A DNA stretch of 64,000 nt from Quillaja saponaria (lineage: Eukaryota; Streptophyta; Magnoliopsida; Fabales; Quillajaceae), in assembly GCA_029379385.1 (NCBI GenBank), contig CM055607.1:8680001-8744000 (forward strand), written 5' to 3'. The stretch's first letter is position 1; every line of letters begins with the position of its first letter. Positions 46,878 to 59,405 of this stretch are shown here, piece by piece. The position numbers were made by a program, and so were the translations under genes. The notes beneath the pieces were generated by a model. The model had not been told where the DNA came from. It searched no databases and saw nothing but the letters and a program-made list of their open reading frames with translations.

Positions 46878-49800
46878 ATGCTGGGGACTGGATTGCAGTT
46901 TGGGGGTGTTCGAGGTGAGGATCGGTTTTATATGCCGGTAAAAGCAAGAAAGAATCAAAATCATAATAAGCAAGTTCGGAGAGTTAAGAATGACGAAACT
47001 GAGAGTCCAGATTCATCTGCTAAGAGCAAGATTGTTACTTCTGAGAATAGGAACTCCAATGGGCCTTCAAATACGATTCTAAAACCTTCTTCTCCACCTG
47101 TCATGCATTCTAGTAATATTGATAAGTTGCTGGAGTTTACAACGCCATTGGTCCCCGCTCGGTATATCTCTAAGGTTGATTTTGTGACTTCCCTTTTGCT
47201 CTTTTGTTACTTGTATAATTTGTGAGTTGCTGTAGTCTGCAGAAAAAAAGTTATGAAACTGGGATTATCTTTTGAATGATGGGTTTCCATTTTTCCTTTC
47301 ACTTTATAATTAGCTCCCTCATCCTTGACTCCTACAGTTATTTGGTCTGGTTTTCTATATATAAATTCAGATAAATATTAATTCTCATGACATTATGACA
47401 ACCAGCTGACGAAGTGATATTCTAATCCTCAGCATCTTTTAGTATTTAGCTGCTTTTTTCTCAGATTTAAATGGACAACTACTAAAGTTTGTTAGTCACA
47501 ATTCATTAGTACTCTAAACAATTTGTGATATTTACCTTCTATTTGGTGTGTAGACAACAATGAGAGGGTGGAGGACGTGTGATATTGAGTATCAGTCTTA
47601 TTTCACGTTGAATGATCTTTGGGAATCGTTCAAGGAGTGGAGTGTTTATGGCGCAGGAGTCCCTGTGGTACTTGACAATAATGAGTCTGTTGTTCAGTAT
47701 TATGTTCCATATTTGTCAGGTATCCAACTCTATGGTGAACACTTCGAGAAGTCAAATGCTAAGTCAAGGTATTGGTATTCCCCATCTAGAAGGATAAATT
47801 TGAGTGTTTTTGCATGAGACATTTCTTTTATCAGTTGCATATCTCTCTCTCTCTCTATATTTGGGCATTGTGCTTCATTTAATAGACATGAGAAAGCTCA
47901 TTGTCTCAAAAAGTTGCAAAGTTGTTGTTTTAAACATGTTTGATTTAACCATGTTGTGGTTTTCTGTGATAAATGTTTTTTTTTATTGGGATGTCTATTT
48001 ATTCTTTCTGGTTTCCATCATGACAATAGGGCGGAGTTTACTATAGGAAATCCTGTACAGCTTACAGTTTGTTGTTGCATTAAATCATTATTAGAGAGTG
48101 CGTGTGTAATAAAATAACTTCAATTATAAAAAGATAAAAATCAGGGGATTCTTTTGTAAGCTATGTTATGTTTGTTTTGTTTCTAGAAAACAAAGTCAAT
48201 AATAAAATGACAGGAATCAGGGGATTTTTCCATTAAGCTATGTGTCCATCAGCTTGGTGAATAATAATTCTATATCTGAAACTGAAACCAGTTAATTGGA
48301 GATAAAAAATTAAACAATTCAACAAGCCATAGGATAAGAGAACTTTGCAGTAAAAGTGGTCAAGGACAGCCTGAGTGGAGACTGGGAGATATTGGAAAGG
48401 TATTTTGTCTTTTACAGTTGTCAAGCATCTTAAGAGCACCACACTGTGAAAATATGTTATATCTATAAACAAGGACAGGATGAACACAGTTTATGATGCT
48501 TACAGGTTATCTTTATTACATCTTGGATTTGATATTATTCTATGGATTGCTTGAGAAGAAAGTCTTACTGTTCTCCTTGATTTGAAAGGGCTACAATGGA
48601 TGGAAGTTTAATTTAATAAAGGAGCTCTTTGGTAGTTTCAATGAATCGCACTTTTGTTGAGTTTTTTTCTCCTGTTCCTTTTTTTAAGCAGTTGAGTATT
48701 ACAATTGATTCTAGATTACTGAGAGTAGAAGATTCATTGCCAGTTGGTAAATCAGCGTGTAAAGTAGTTGGAGATTCAGTTGACTCTTGTTTCTTATTGG
48801 ATCTGCTGCACTTACGTACTTTCATTTTATACTCCATTTTGGTTTGTCCTGGGCTCTTGAGATTTTGGAAGTTGGAGAGAACTGATTGGAAGTTAAGTGG
48901 AGGAGTGGATTGGGACAACGGCTTTATGCTTGATAGTGTTCTACTTGGAAACAACATTTTAAGCGTCTTGATAATTTCTTTAGATACTCTAAATGTCCTT
49001 GGTTTATCTCTTGTTTTATTGTTTCTTCTGTTCATATCTGATTTGATGTCTCTTTCCCTTTCATTGGTTGGTCCTACACTTAATTTTAAAAGCTAATCCC
49101 ATGACTTGGTTTTGTTTTTTACATTTTATAATTCATGTTTTAAAAAGAATCAAAATAAGGCAATTGAATTTTTTTGGCATACACTGACAATATTACTGCC
49201 TCTTCTTAAGATAAGCTCTTTCTCCTCATGTCTTGATAATTAGGGAGCTCTTAAAAAAATGTAAAATAGGTGAAAACCTGGCATTTGTGGATTTAAATGG
49301 GATTTTAGAGCTTGCCACTTCCATATTTGTCAGGGTAGTTCATATGGTTTGGATAATTTCAATAATAACTCAGACTGTAGAGTATGGTAACACACTAACA
49401 TTGCTTTTTAAGTTTATTTGTTTATCATCCATATTTCGGTCAATAGTAGAAACATAGTCGGTTCTACAGCCTCATAGTAAAAAAGGTACAATAATGAATT
49501 TGTCTTGGTAAATTTTGATATAATGGTCTTTAGCCTAGGAATTTACTTTTAACGTGTAAAATATGAATCTTATTTGCAATTACAACTTGCAACATGCAGT
49601 AATTTACTTCTGATGGACTATTACAACTTATAATTAAGATCTCAGTAACTAAAATAACCAAAGTTCCTCTACCTGTCTTTATTGTGATTCTTCATTGAGG
49701 TTTTTATTTTTATAATTATGTAATTTCATGATATCTACTTCTATGCAATTCTTAATATGATAGATCTCCATGGGATGTGTTTATTGCCTTGTACTAAATT

Positions 49801-51999
49801 TTTACCTCATGTGGGCTTAGGTGCACAGGCGAGGATAGTGATGGTGATTACTACAGGGATACAAGTAGTGATGGAAGCAGTGATTATGAATTTGGAAAAA
49901 GCATCAGACCTCCTAGGGCACAGGGTAATCGTCTCCATCTAACAGGCGAAATTCCTTCTAGAATGGGCAGGTTGTCTCTTAGTGATAAACATAGTGCTGT
50001 GCCAGACGAGTTTTCTAGTGATGATGGTGAAGCTGGGAATTCTCAGGGTCTGTTACTATTGGAGTTTTTTGAGCAAGATCGTCCTTATATCCGTGAACCA
50101 TTGACTGACAAGGCTAGTAGTTTTCTTAATACCATTAATTTTGTATCTCCTTTTGAATTCATCTCTTATTATTTGTTATTATTTTGGCAGGTAAACCATT
50201 GACTGACAAAGCTAGTAGTTTTCTTAATACCATTAATTTTGTATCTCCTTTTGAATTCATCTCTTATTATTTGTTATTATTTTGGCAGATATTAGATCTT
50301 GCATGCAAGTACCCTGGGCTGAAGGCATTGAGAAGTTGTGATTTATTGCCGGCCAGTTGGATGTCTGTGGCATGGTAAGGATCAAATTGGATTTAGTACT
50401 TTTGTTTTGATTTTGTCTTGATTAATTTTCTCTCTTGGATTTCCTAGGTATCCTATATATAGAATACCCACAGGTCCAACATTAAAAGATCTGGATGCCT
50501 GTTTTCTTACGTACCATAGCCTTTCCACACCTACAACTGGTACGCATGTATTCTTACATTTACCTGCATCTTTGACCTGAAATGGAGTATTACAAATTCT
50601 TGAGCTAAACTTGAGCTTATTACTGCTTTCTATTTCCTCCCAATTGACAAATAGAAAATTCAAGCAAGCAAAGTTCCCTTTTCATCATCAACTGTGAAGC
50701 ACAGGAACACCTACATGGCACATGTCTGACACGTATGTCTATTTTATTAGAATATATATAAATAAGAACACATGCTGTGTATGGTTGACATGGCAAAAGC
50801 ACAATACGAACATAACAGGAACACTTTCAGCTAAAAAAGAACTACAATTGCAAGAAAAAGGATAAGGGGTCACTCTGAATTTTAACTAGTTGGAGACCGT
50901 AATGGTTCATAATCATCTATCTTGAATTTATATGTATTTATGTTTTAACACTCATGCTTATGTCATTAGTCCTTCTATTTTTGGATTTTGGTGTGTTGCC
51001 CTGGCTGTGCGTTTTCATGCCTTGTTGTATCCATGCTTTGTAACTCATCTACTTGTAAGATTACAATTGCTGTAAATTGATTCTTTCATACCTTTGCTGC
51101 TAACCAGATGCCTGTGTTACTTGGCCCACTAACCCAGTGAATGGAGAAATAGCATATCTAACCCAATGATTGAATGAAGATAAATTTTTTACACAATTTG
51201 TAAAACATGTATTCTGATTTAGTTTGATCTACGTTGTTACTTCCAACGGTACTTGAGATACCAACTCCTCCGTATAAAAGAACTGCTGCTCTAGTGGGAA
51301 CAAACTTGTGGTTGTGGCAGTGTAGTTATGTTTCAGCTAACTATAGTTGTTTGGCCAAAAAAAGGAAAGAAAAGTATAAAGTTGTGTGCTGACCCTAGTG
51401 ATCCTGACTGGTCACTTTTAGTAAACTTATTCCTTGTTCAATTACTTCTCCATTTGTTGCAGCTTGAAATAGAGTCTTTCCTCCTATTTTCCCACAATTT
51501 TTTTTATTTTTTTTCACCTGTCATCTCATGCTTTCATTATTTGAAAAGGATGTAAGTTAAATCTTTTTCTTTTTTCATATATATGCACAACTTTTTAATT
51601 GAAGCAATGCAATATGAATCATGGCATATTTGATAAAACCATCAGTTGTGAATCTGGCTAATGAACACATGAAATGGAATTGTGAATAATTTATTTTGCG
51701 TATCTAGATAACTATTAATATCTCAAAAAATTTCTTTGTTAACTTTTGCAGGAAGTGGAGGTACCCAAGCTCCAGTACTTGTTTATCCTAATGAGCTGGA
51801 TGGCATCCCAAAGATTTCCTTACCTGCTTTTGGAATGGCCTCCTATAAGCTAAAAGGATTTGTTTGGACGCAAAATGGGGCAAGTGAGAGTGAATTGGCA
51901 AATTCCCTCTTGCAGGCTGCAGACAACTGGCTAAGATTACTTCATGTGAACCACCCAGATTACCACTTCTTTACTACACATGGCACATACCATGGGTGA
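46878..51999 (+). CDS. DUF789 family protein
   Basis: Six exons: 46878-47174, 47554-47768, 49821-50112, 50289-50374, 50448-50539 and 51752-51999. All are in phase and give 409 residues. Recognisable family blocks are [139 protein letters not shown] and a C-terminal block ending THGTYHG. The N-terminus is basic and Ser-rich. No catalytic residues or localisation signals are evident and the family has no established function. The exon 3 donor used here is GC (AAG|GCTAGT), because it restores the family sequence [14 protein letters not shown] 30 bases downstream (TTT|GTATCT) is also in phase and would add [10 protein letters not shown]. The boundary lies in a 98-bp tandem duplication. Confidence 0.85.
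47769..49820 (+). other. Intron 2 of the DUF789 gene
   Basis: A 2.05-kb intron. It includes a (TC)n tract near 47842 and a region (48613-49096) open on both strands. No transposon ends were identified. Confidence 0.75.
48613..49035 (-). CDS. Unrecognised 140-codon open frame antisense inside DUF789 intron 2
   Basis: ATG at 49035 on the minus strand opens 140 codons of a basic, Ser/Thr/Lys-rich protein (about [18 protein letters not shown] at the start, then [16 protein letters not shown]). I do not recognise the family. The plus strand is also open over the same bases, which lowers confidence that either is real. No membrane segment or known motif is visible. It could be the remains of a retroposed gene or transposon placed in the intron. 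Confidence 0.25.
   Translation of the reverse strand: MNRRNNKTRDKPRTFRVSKEIIKTLKMLFPSRTLSSIKPLSQSTPPLNFQSVLSNFQNLKSPGQTKMEYKMKVRKCSRSNKKQESTESPTTLHADLPTGNESSTLSNLESIVILNCLKKGTGEKNSTKVRFIETTKELLY
50096..50291 (+). repeat. 98-bp tandem duplication across the exon 3/intron 3 border of the DUF789 gene
   Basis: AACCATTGACTGACAA followed by GCTAGTAG to TTTTGGCAG (ending 50190) is repeated 98 bases later (ending 50288). The copies differ at only two or three bases. The duplication includes the last codons of exon 3, its donor and the whole short intron with its acceptor. Confidence 0.93.
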
Positions 52000-53650
52000 A
52001 CCGGTGAGATACTTGGTGCTAGAATCTTTCTTACTTCCACACTACAAAAACACAGCCTAGTGCGAAGTTTTTTGTAAACTGCCATTGACTATGGAGGTTA
52101 TGATCGCATCAAGAATTCAAGATTTATCTGGTGTGGGTTGTTATTACATACAAAAGAAACAGAACACGAAAGTGGAAAATGCCAGCAGAAGAAAGATTGC
52201 AGAAAAGAAAATAGGGAATGGAAATATGAAAGATATGGAAAGTTCATCCCATAATATGATGGCCAAAGCGAAGAAAAAAAGGGTAAATATACAGCATTAA
52301 CAATGCTAAGGTGATACTAAAGAACATAGATGTGGATTTGATCTTCATGCTTCAACAATTGAATGATGGGTGTGAGATCCTTTTAATGTTATAGTTACAA
52401 ATCCTTATTTGGTGAAAAGTCAGTGGAGTGGGATTTTGATGTAATTAATGTCAGGAGGTTAAGCTCAGGTTCTTCATCTGATCACTTTGTTGCTTTGGTG
52501 ATGAGTAGGTAAAAATCAAGCTGATGAATATTGTAAAATGCTTCACCATATCTATGTAGTCCCATTATTATACTCTTGAGATGTTAGGTATTTGCTCTTC
52601 TAAGGTGGAATATGTTAGGAGCGTGCTAGCAGTGCAGGTGGCAGTGGTGACGATGGCAGTTGCATTGGCAGTGCCGGCATCTGTAGCTGTAGTCAATGGT
52701 GATTGATTTTGTTCCTTTCAAAAGCAGACGTTCTGCACAATGAAAACGTGATATACTTGTAGGAAATTATAATTTAGATGATGTTTTGTTTGCTCAATTA
52801 CGTATTACTTGTTCATGTATTGCTTGTCACTTTTAGTAAAAATGTTAGTAGCTTATCTAATTCTAAATTTTACGCGTAACTTGTCCATCCCAATGTTTCC
52901 CTCCAGAATTTTGGTTCAGGTGAAGTTAGCTTGAAGAGCTTCCTCCCCTAATCTCCCTGTGAAGTGGAGTGGTGGATGGAATTCTCGGTTATAATCGAAT
53001 ACTAAATCAAAACCTGATTCATTTTTATAACTAAATCAAAATCGAATATATTTGTTTTTTTTTTCTCTGTTTTCAATGGATTCAAATAAGTTTATAATTT
53101 TAATAAGTGATTTTTTTTATTCAATTACCAAATATTTCCAGTTTTAACCTAAATTAAATTAAAATAGGTATATATTGTTAATTTTTGTTTTTTTTTCATA
53201 TAATTTAATAATTTTAGGATGTGTTGGGATTTATTTTGTAAGTATATTTAATAATTCTTATGAGATATTTTTTTAATAACAAAAAATATGTTTATCAGGC
53301 CCAATTATATTGTCCAAGGGTTATATCATTTATTTTTAAAATGTTGATTGGTCAATTTTTTGAACTTTAAATTTAAATTAATCGAAAATCAATCTTAACT
53401 GATAATATTAAATTTATTTTGTGGCCGATCGAGTATCGACTACAGTTGTAATATTAAACGTTTGCCAAAAGTTAATAAACATTAAAATTGATAAATCTTT
53501 GAAAAATTAAATGATTAAAATAAGGAGTGCAAGGGAAAGAAAAACTAGCCGTTAACTGTCCTCAAATTCAAATGCACTGGTCGCCCGACACTACACACCC
53601 GCAATTGCTTTCCCTTTCATAAAAGAGTAAAGAGTGAGACAAAAGCAATA
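52000..53650. other. Intergenic region between the DUF789 and kinesin genes
   Basis: Holds the DUF789 3' UTR and AT-rich sequence. Small open stretches such as 52085-52300 lack family similarity and are ignored. Around 52960-53460 there are ATCGAATAC/AATCGAA-type motifs that may be remnants of a hAT-like element. Confidence 0.45.
53546..53554 (-). promoter_or_regulatory. MSA-like (mitosis-specific activator) element upstream of the kinesin gene
   Basis: TAGCCGTTA on the plus strand is TAACGGCTA on the minus strand, which contains the AACGG core and right half of the MSA consensus bound by three-repeat MYB factors in G2/M-phase genes. NACK-type kinesin genes are known to be controlled through MSA elements. 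It lies about 100-280 bases before the presumed leader exon. A single core match is only suggestive. Confidence 0.4.
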
Positions 53651-55198
53651 ATTTTCAACCACTCTCAAAGCCTGAACTGGGACGCTCTTCACTTTCTTCA
53701 TTTTCTCCCCGTAAATCCTTGCCCTAATTCATAGCAACCTCGACTTCTTCTGCCGGGCTCGGATCTGGATCGTGTGCTTGGTTCTGTGCGAAAATTTAGA
53801 GTTTGTACGATACTGCATCGGCTTGAGATATATGTAAGCTACCTGATTTAATTTACTTCTATTTCGATTTCTTCTTTGTTTATTTTTGACTAGGTTTCAA
53901 GCTTAATTTGGTAACATGTATGGTAATGTTATTGACTTTCCTTTCTGGGGTTAGTTTCAGGGTTAAATTGATATTGAAGATAAACATACTTCAATTCAAT
54001 GAAATGCTTTCCTTTTAGGGCCTAATCAGATCCGCGCCTTGATATGGAAATTTTTATCCTTTTATTTTATATTGTTTATTTGGTTTTACACTAAAACATC
54101 TATGCTTTTTTTTTTTTTTTCAACATGTTTCAAGTTTTATTAATTTTGCATATGAACGATAATCCGAGCTACAATGGATATGGGATAAAGCATTTGAATT
54201 TTCCATTATCCCATGTCAATCAAGAAGTTGAGAGATACGCAATTTGGGAATATGATTTTAGGATAAATTGAGAACATTTTTGCACTGAAATTCTAGTATC
54301 AATTCGACATGTGAAAACAAACAACATTATTCTTATTTTCTTGTTTATGGTTATCTGTAATTACCATCTTATAATTCATGATAGGGGTCACACTTATGGA
54401 GCAAATGTCCAGAAAAATAAGAAACGAAAAGAAAAATCTCATATGAAATGATCAAAAGAATCTGGGTTTCCATTCATTCACCACAAAGATTGATAGTTAT
54501 TCAAACAAAAAGTGATTCTGTTTATTTTATTTTTCACATTGTGATCTTCTGGTTAGTTTGTTTATTGATTGAGCTGGGCCTTATATCTCATGCTTTTAAG
54601 AAAATAATGGACATGCAATGATTTAGCTATCAACTAGTTCTGTTTGTTAGGTCTTTTAGCCTTGTACTATAACATAATGAGTGGGAGGTAACCACCCAGT
54701 CAAAAAGCTAGCTATTGAGTTCAGTTGGCATCGTCATATTCTTCAAGTTGTAAATTCACCTTATTTACTGTTCTAGGAAGATGTCACTTATGCAAAACAT
54801 GAGAAAGTATAATTTCTCTTATTATTATTACCACTCTTCCTTTTCCCTTTCAATGATTTCGTGTATTTGATTGAAACTTCTGCCATAAACTTCTTTACTG
54901 TTCTAGGAAGATGTCACTTATGCCAAAACACGAGAAAGTATAATTTCTCTTATTATTATTACCACTCTTCCTTTTCCCTTTCAATGATCTCGTGTATTTG
55001 ATTGAAACTTCTGCCATAGACTTAACCATGTATCAGGATATTGCAAATGATTTTTAGATCTAATAGCTGTAAATTTTACAGACAGTGGTGCACCAAGGAT
55101 ATATCATTTCTGTTGTATTCCATAGGGCCCTGATCGGAATCTAATTTGAGGGCTTCCACAAATTAAATCGTCAAGAGAGTTACATTCATATATAGAAG
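53651..55198 (+). other. Putative leader exon and long 5' UTR intron of the kinesin gene
   Basis: Sequence around 53660-53832 (C/T-rich, moderate GC) ends in a donor ATAT|GTAAGC at 53833 and looks like an untranslated first exon. An acceptor nearer the ATG is not certain. The intron contains a 130-bp tandem duplication at 54767-55026. Confidence 0.45.
54767..55026 (+). repeat. 130-bp tandem duplication upstream of the kinesin start codon
   Basis: ACTGTTCTAGGAAGATGTC at 54767 recurs at 54897. The two units differ at only a few bases through TGAAACTTCTGCCATA. Each unit contains a potential acceptor, TTCTAG|GAAG. Confidence 0.92.
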
Positions 55199-56441
55199 AT
55201 GACTGTAAGAACACCTGGAACACCAGCTTCAAAGATAGACAAGACACCGATGTCTACTCCAGGGAGGCCTAGAGTTAGGGAAGAGAAGATCGTTGTCACA
55301 GTAAGGTTAAGGCCCTTAAACAAAAGAGAGCACTTAGCCAAGGACCAAGTAGCATGGGATTGCATTGATGATCACGCGATTGTGTTTAAACATCCACCTC
55401 AAGAACGTTCTATCCAACCTACCTCATTTACTTTTGGTATAGATACATTACTCCACTAGCTTAATTTTTCTAGTCCGCTTTACGTTCATACTTTTCAAAT
55501 TTCATTGCGGTTTAATTCTTCCATCATCTTGCAGATAAAGTTTTTGGTCCTACTAGTTTAACTGAAACAGTATACGAGGAAGGAGTAAAGAATGTTGCAT
55601 TGTCTGCTCTGATGGGCATCAATGGTACTGTGCATCTCTATAATTTTATTTCCTTAAGAACTTTTAATGAGCGACTCTGCATTAGACAAATTATTATCAT
55701 ATTTTCTATTATACAGCAACCATATTTGCGTATGGACAAACTAGCAGTGGAAAGACATATACAATGAGAGGAATAACAGAGAATGCCGTAAATGATATTT
55801 ACAAGCATATAATGAAAGTAAGATAGTCTTATTCTTCAATCCTGGTTCATGGAAACTACTTTTCTTTTATCAATTTTTTCTTATTCGGGAAGGTGTTGGA
55901 TCAGATAAAGAATCTTTGAAGTTGTTAATATTAAGAAGATTTTTGTAATTGGCATGTGTGCAGACCCCAGAAAGAGATTTCACAATAAAAATATCTGGAC
56001 TAGAAATATACAACGAGAATGTCAGGGACTTGCTAAAATCAGAATCTGGTCGCAGTTTGAAGCTTCTAGATGATCCAGAGGTATATTCTAGAAAAGAAGA
56101 TTGTTAGTGTACAGGAATTGAGGCATTTTCATATTTGCAGATTCTCTATCCTCTATTTTGATTTATGAGTCTGATTATTTTCTATCACTAAATGTAGAAA
56201 GGTGTAGTGGTTGAGAAGTTGGTGGAGGAAAGAGCAAATAATGATCAGCATTTGAGACATTTGATCAGTATTTGTGAAGGTATAAACTCTAGGCTTGGGC
56301 TTCTCTTCTTACTTTCATAACATCTTGATTTTTAATTGTATAACTTAAGTTGTTTGGTAGCTCAAAGGCAAGTTGGTGAAACTGCTCTAAATGATAATAG
56401 CTCACGATCACACCAAATAATAAGGCTGGTCAGTTCCATGT

Positions 56442-56479
<38 letters not shown>

Positions 56480-59405
56480 TGCTTACAGATTTTATTTTAT
56501 TTTATTTCATTTTTTCATATTTTTCTTCTCCTTGGTATATATGTAGACAATTGAAAGCACCCTTCGGGAAAATTCAGATTGTGTGAGGTCTTTTATTGCA
56601 AGCTTGGTAATTTGAAAACTCTCAACTGTACCTGCTTGTTTAATTTTATAATTTGCATAAATTATAACTTCACTACAACAATTATCCGTGTGAGTTTCCT
56701 GCAGAACTTTGTCGATCTAGCTGGAAGTGAAAGGGCTTCACAAACACATACTGAAGGTGCTAGGCTCAGGGAAGGCTGCCATATCAACCTTAGCTTGATG
56801 ACTCTGACAACTGTAATCAGGAAGCTTAGGTCAGAAATTTTGTTGTTTTCTTTTGTTAATACAACTTAGGCAGTTCAAGTGATTTTTTATGTTGACCGTG
56901 AAAATTAACCATGTCAATTGCAGCTCTGTTTGCCATACTAATTTGCTTTGTATGCAGTGTTGGAAAAAGTTCTGGCCATATACCTTACAGAAATTCAAAG
57001 CTCACTCGCATATTGCAACATTCACTTGGTGGAAATGCACGCACTGCAATTATATGTAATATGAGTCCAGCATTAAGTCATGTAGAGCAATCCCGAAACA
57101 CACTCTTCTTTGCCACCCGGGCAAAGGAAGTAACAAACAATGCCCAAGTTAACATGGTAATTGCCATTTTAGGTTCCTCTAATGATTTTATCTTCTTACC
57201 AGTTTTAGATAAACAGAAAAGATGACATTTTGCATGTTTCTATAGGTTGTTTCAGACAAGCAGCTTGTGAAACATTTGCAGAAGGAAGTAGCCAGGCTGG
57301 AGGCAGAGCTGCGTACCCCTGATCCTCCAAAGGAAAAAGATTTGAAAATTCAGCAGGTAAATTATAATACAGTCTTTCTACTAGGAATGGAAATGAATCC
57401 ATATTACTTATACTGTTTTCTGATGACGCCTAGATGGAGATGGAAATTGAAGCACTGAAACGTCAAAGAGATATTGCAGAATCCCAAGTGGATGAATTAC
57501 GCAAAAAGCTTCAAGAGGACCAGCAGGTCCCCTCTCTCACTCTCTCTGTGCTTGTCTCTAATGATATATTTTCACTTAACCTTTCATCTGTATCATTCAG
57601 GTCCAAAAATTTGAATCACCCCATCCAACTGTGAAGTGTCTCTCTTTCACTGATGCACTGTCACCAAAGCTTGACGGGGATTTAGCTAGAGGTGCTAAAG
57701 TAAGAAATACAACATTCAGGCATTCTATGAGGCAATCATCCACTGCTCCCTTTACTCTTATGCATGAGATTCGCAAACTTGAGCACCTCCAGGAGCAGCT
57801 CGGTGAAGAAGCTAATCGAGCTTTGGAAGTATTACAAAAGGAAGTGGCCTGTCATAGGCTAGGTAACCAAGATGCAGCTGAAACAATTGCCAAGCTGCAA
57901 GCAGAAATAAGGGAAATGCGTACTGTCAGGCCAGCACCCAAAGAAGTTGAAGTTGGAAGCATGGTTTCTGTTACCAAGAGTGTCAGTGCTAATCTCAAGG
58001 AAGAGATCACTCGACTTCACTCACAGGGAAGCACCATTGCAGATCTTGAAGAGCAGCTTGAAAATGTTCAAAAATCTATAGACAAACTGGTGATGTCTCT
58101 TCCAAGCAACTATCAAGAGTTGAATTGTGAAGCATCCCCCAAGAATAAGAAGGACTTAAAGAGGAAAAAGTTGCTTCCTTTGGCTTCGAGTAACGCTTCC
58201 AATCGTCAAAATTTTATAAGATCTCCTTGCTCACCCCTCTCAACCACTCAGCAAGTTGCACAGTCAGATATTGAAAATAAAGTTCACGAGGATGATTATA
58301 CTGTTTCAAGTGAGACTCAGACAGAGTCTGAGAAAGAGACTCCAACAAAGAGTGAAGAGGGTGGAGATATATCGTCCAAGGAAAATACTCCTGTATATCG
58401 ACGGAATAGTTCAGTTAACATGAAGAAAATGCAGAAGATGTTCCAAAATGCAGCTGAAGAGAATGTAAGAAGTATAAGAACATATGTAACTGAATTGAAA
58501 GAACGTGTTGCCAAACTACAATATCAAAAGCAACTGCTTGTTTGCCAGGTATAATAAATCTTTTACCTTACTATTTTTCTCAATTTGGTACTCCACTTCA
58601 TTTGTGTTGGTATAATTGCTGTCGTCTGTCATATCAAATGCATTCATTCTTTATCTAGGTCCTTGAGCTCGAAGCAAATGAAGCAGCTGGTTACAATATA
58701 GAGAATGAAGAGACCATATGTGAGCCAGAGGAACCAGAAGTTTCTTGGCAAGTAACATTTAGGGATCAAAGGCAGCAAATCATAGAGTTATGGGATGTTT
58801 GTTATGTCTCCATAATTCATAGGACCCAATTTTATTTGTTATTTAAGGGAGACCCAGCTGATCAAATATATATGGAAGTGGAGCTTAGACGTTTGACTTG
58901 GTTGCAGCAGCACCTAGCACAACTTGGGAACACAAGCCCTGCTCATGTGGGAGATGAGCCAACTATCTCCTTGTCATCAAGGTTCTCTCTCTCTCTATCT
59001 CTCCCTTCCCCTGTTCTTGTCAGGACATGTATACAAATGAGCATCTGTATTGAATATAAATCTTATAAAATGTGCAGTATCAGAGCCTTGAGACGAGAAA
59101 GAGAGTTCCTTGCAAAAAGGCTGAGTTCACGTATGACTGTAGAGAAGAGGGATGCTTTGTACATTAGATGGAATGTCCCACTTGATGGGAAGCAAAGGAA
59201 GATGCAATTTGTTAGCAAGCTTTGGACAGATCCCAATGATGCCAAGCATGTGCAGGAGAGTGCTCAAATAGTGGCAAAACTCGTAGGGTTCTGTGAAGGT
59301 GGAAACATGTCAAAGGAGATGTTTGAGCTAAATTTTGTGCTTCCATCTGACAAAAGGCCATGGCTTATGGGATGGAACCCAATTTCTGACATTCTTCATC
59401 TGTAA
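55199..59405 (+). CDS. NACK1: NACK1/HINKEL-type kinesin-7
   Basis: Fourteen exons: 55199-55436, 55535-55624, 55717-55817, 55964-56080, 56198-56279, 56361-56428, 56547-56606, 56705-56829, 56958-57156, 57246-57356, 57434-57526, 57601-58548, 58659-58981 and 59078-59405. All junctions are in phase, giving 960 residues, close to tobacco NACK1. The N-terminus [17 protein letters not shown] is the NACK signature. The motor domain (about 30-355) has P-loop GQTSSGKT (116-123), switch I NDNSSRSH and switch II DLAGSE (256-261). A neck and coiled coils follow ([15 protein letters not shown]). The C-terminal DUF3490 region carries [36 protein letters not shown] and [10 protein letters not shown] (cited in parts). 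NACK1 binds and activates the NPK1 MAP3K at the phragmoplast, driving cell-plate expansion in cytokinesis. Motor changes such as YRNSKLT for YRDSKLT and CNMSPA for the usual C-T-L/V-SPA are visible. Intact. Confidence 0.95.
56446..56478. repeat. T33 homopolymer in kinesin intron 6
   Basis: An uninterrupted run of 33 T residues begins 18 bases after the exon 6 donor. It probably acts as part of the intron's U-rich sequence. The run length may be variable or affected by assembly. Confidence 0.9.

Noticed and set aside
48629..49096. Plus-strand 155-codon frame in DUF789 intron 2
   Set aside because: Hydrophobic Leu/Ser-rich text typical of the complement of a Lys/Ser-rich frame; no motif.
52085..52300. 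71-codon Lys-rich frame after the DUF789 stop
   Set aside because: Lies in the 3' flank, no similarity, and composition explains the lack of stops.
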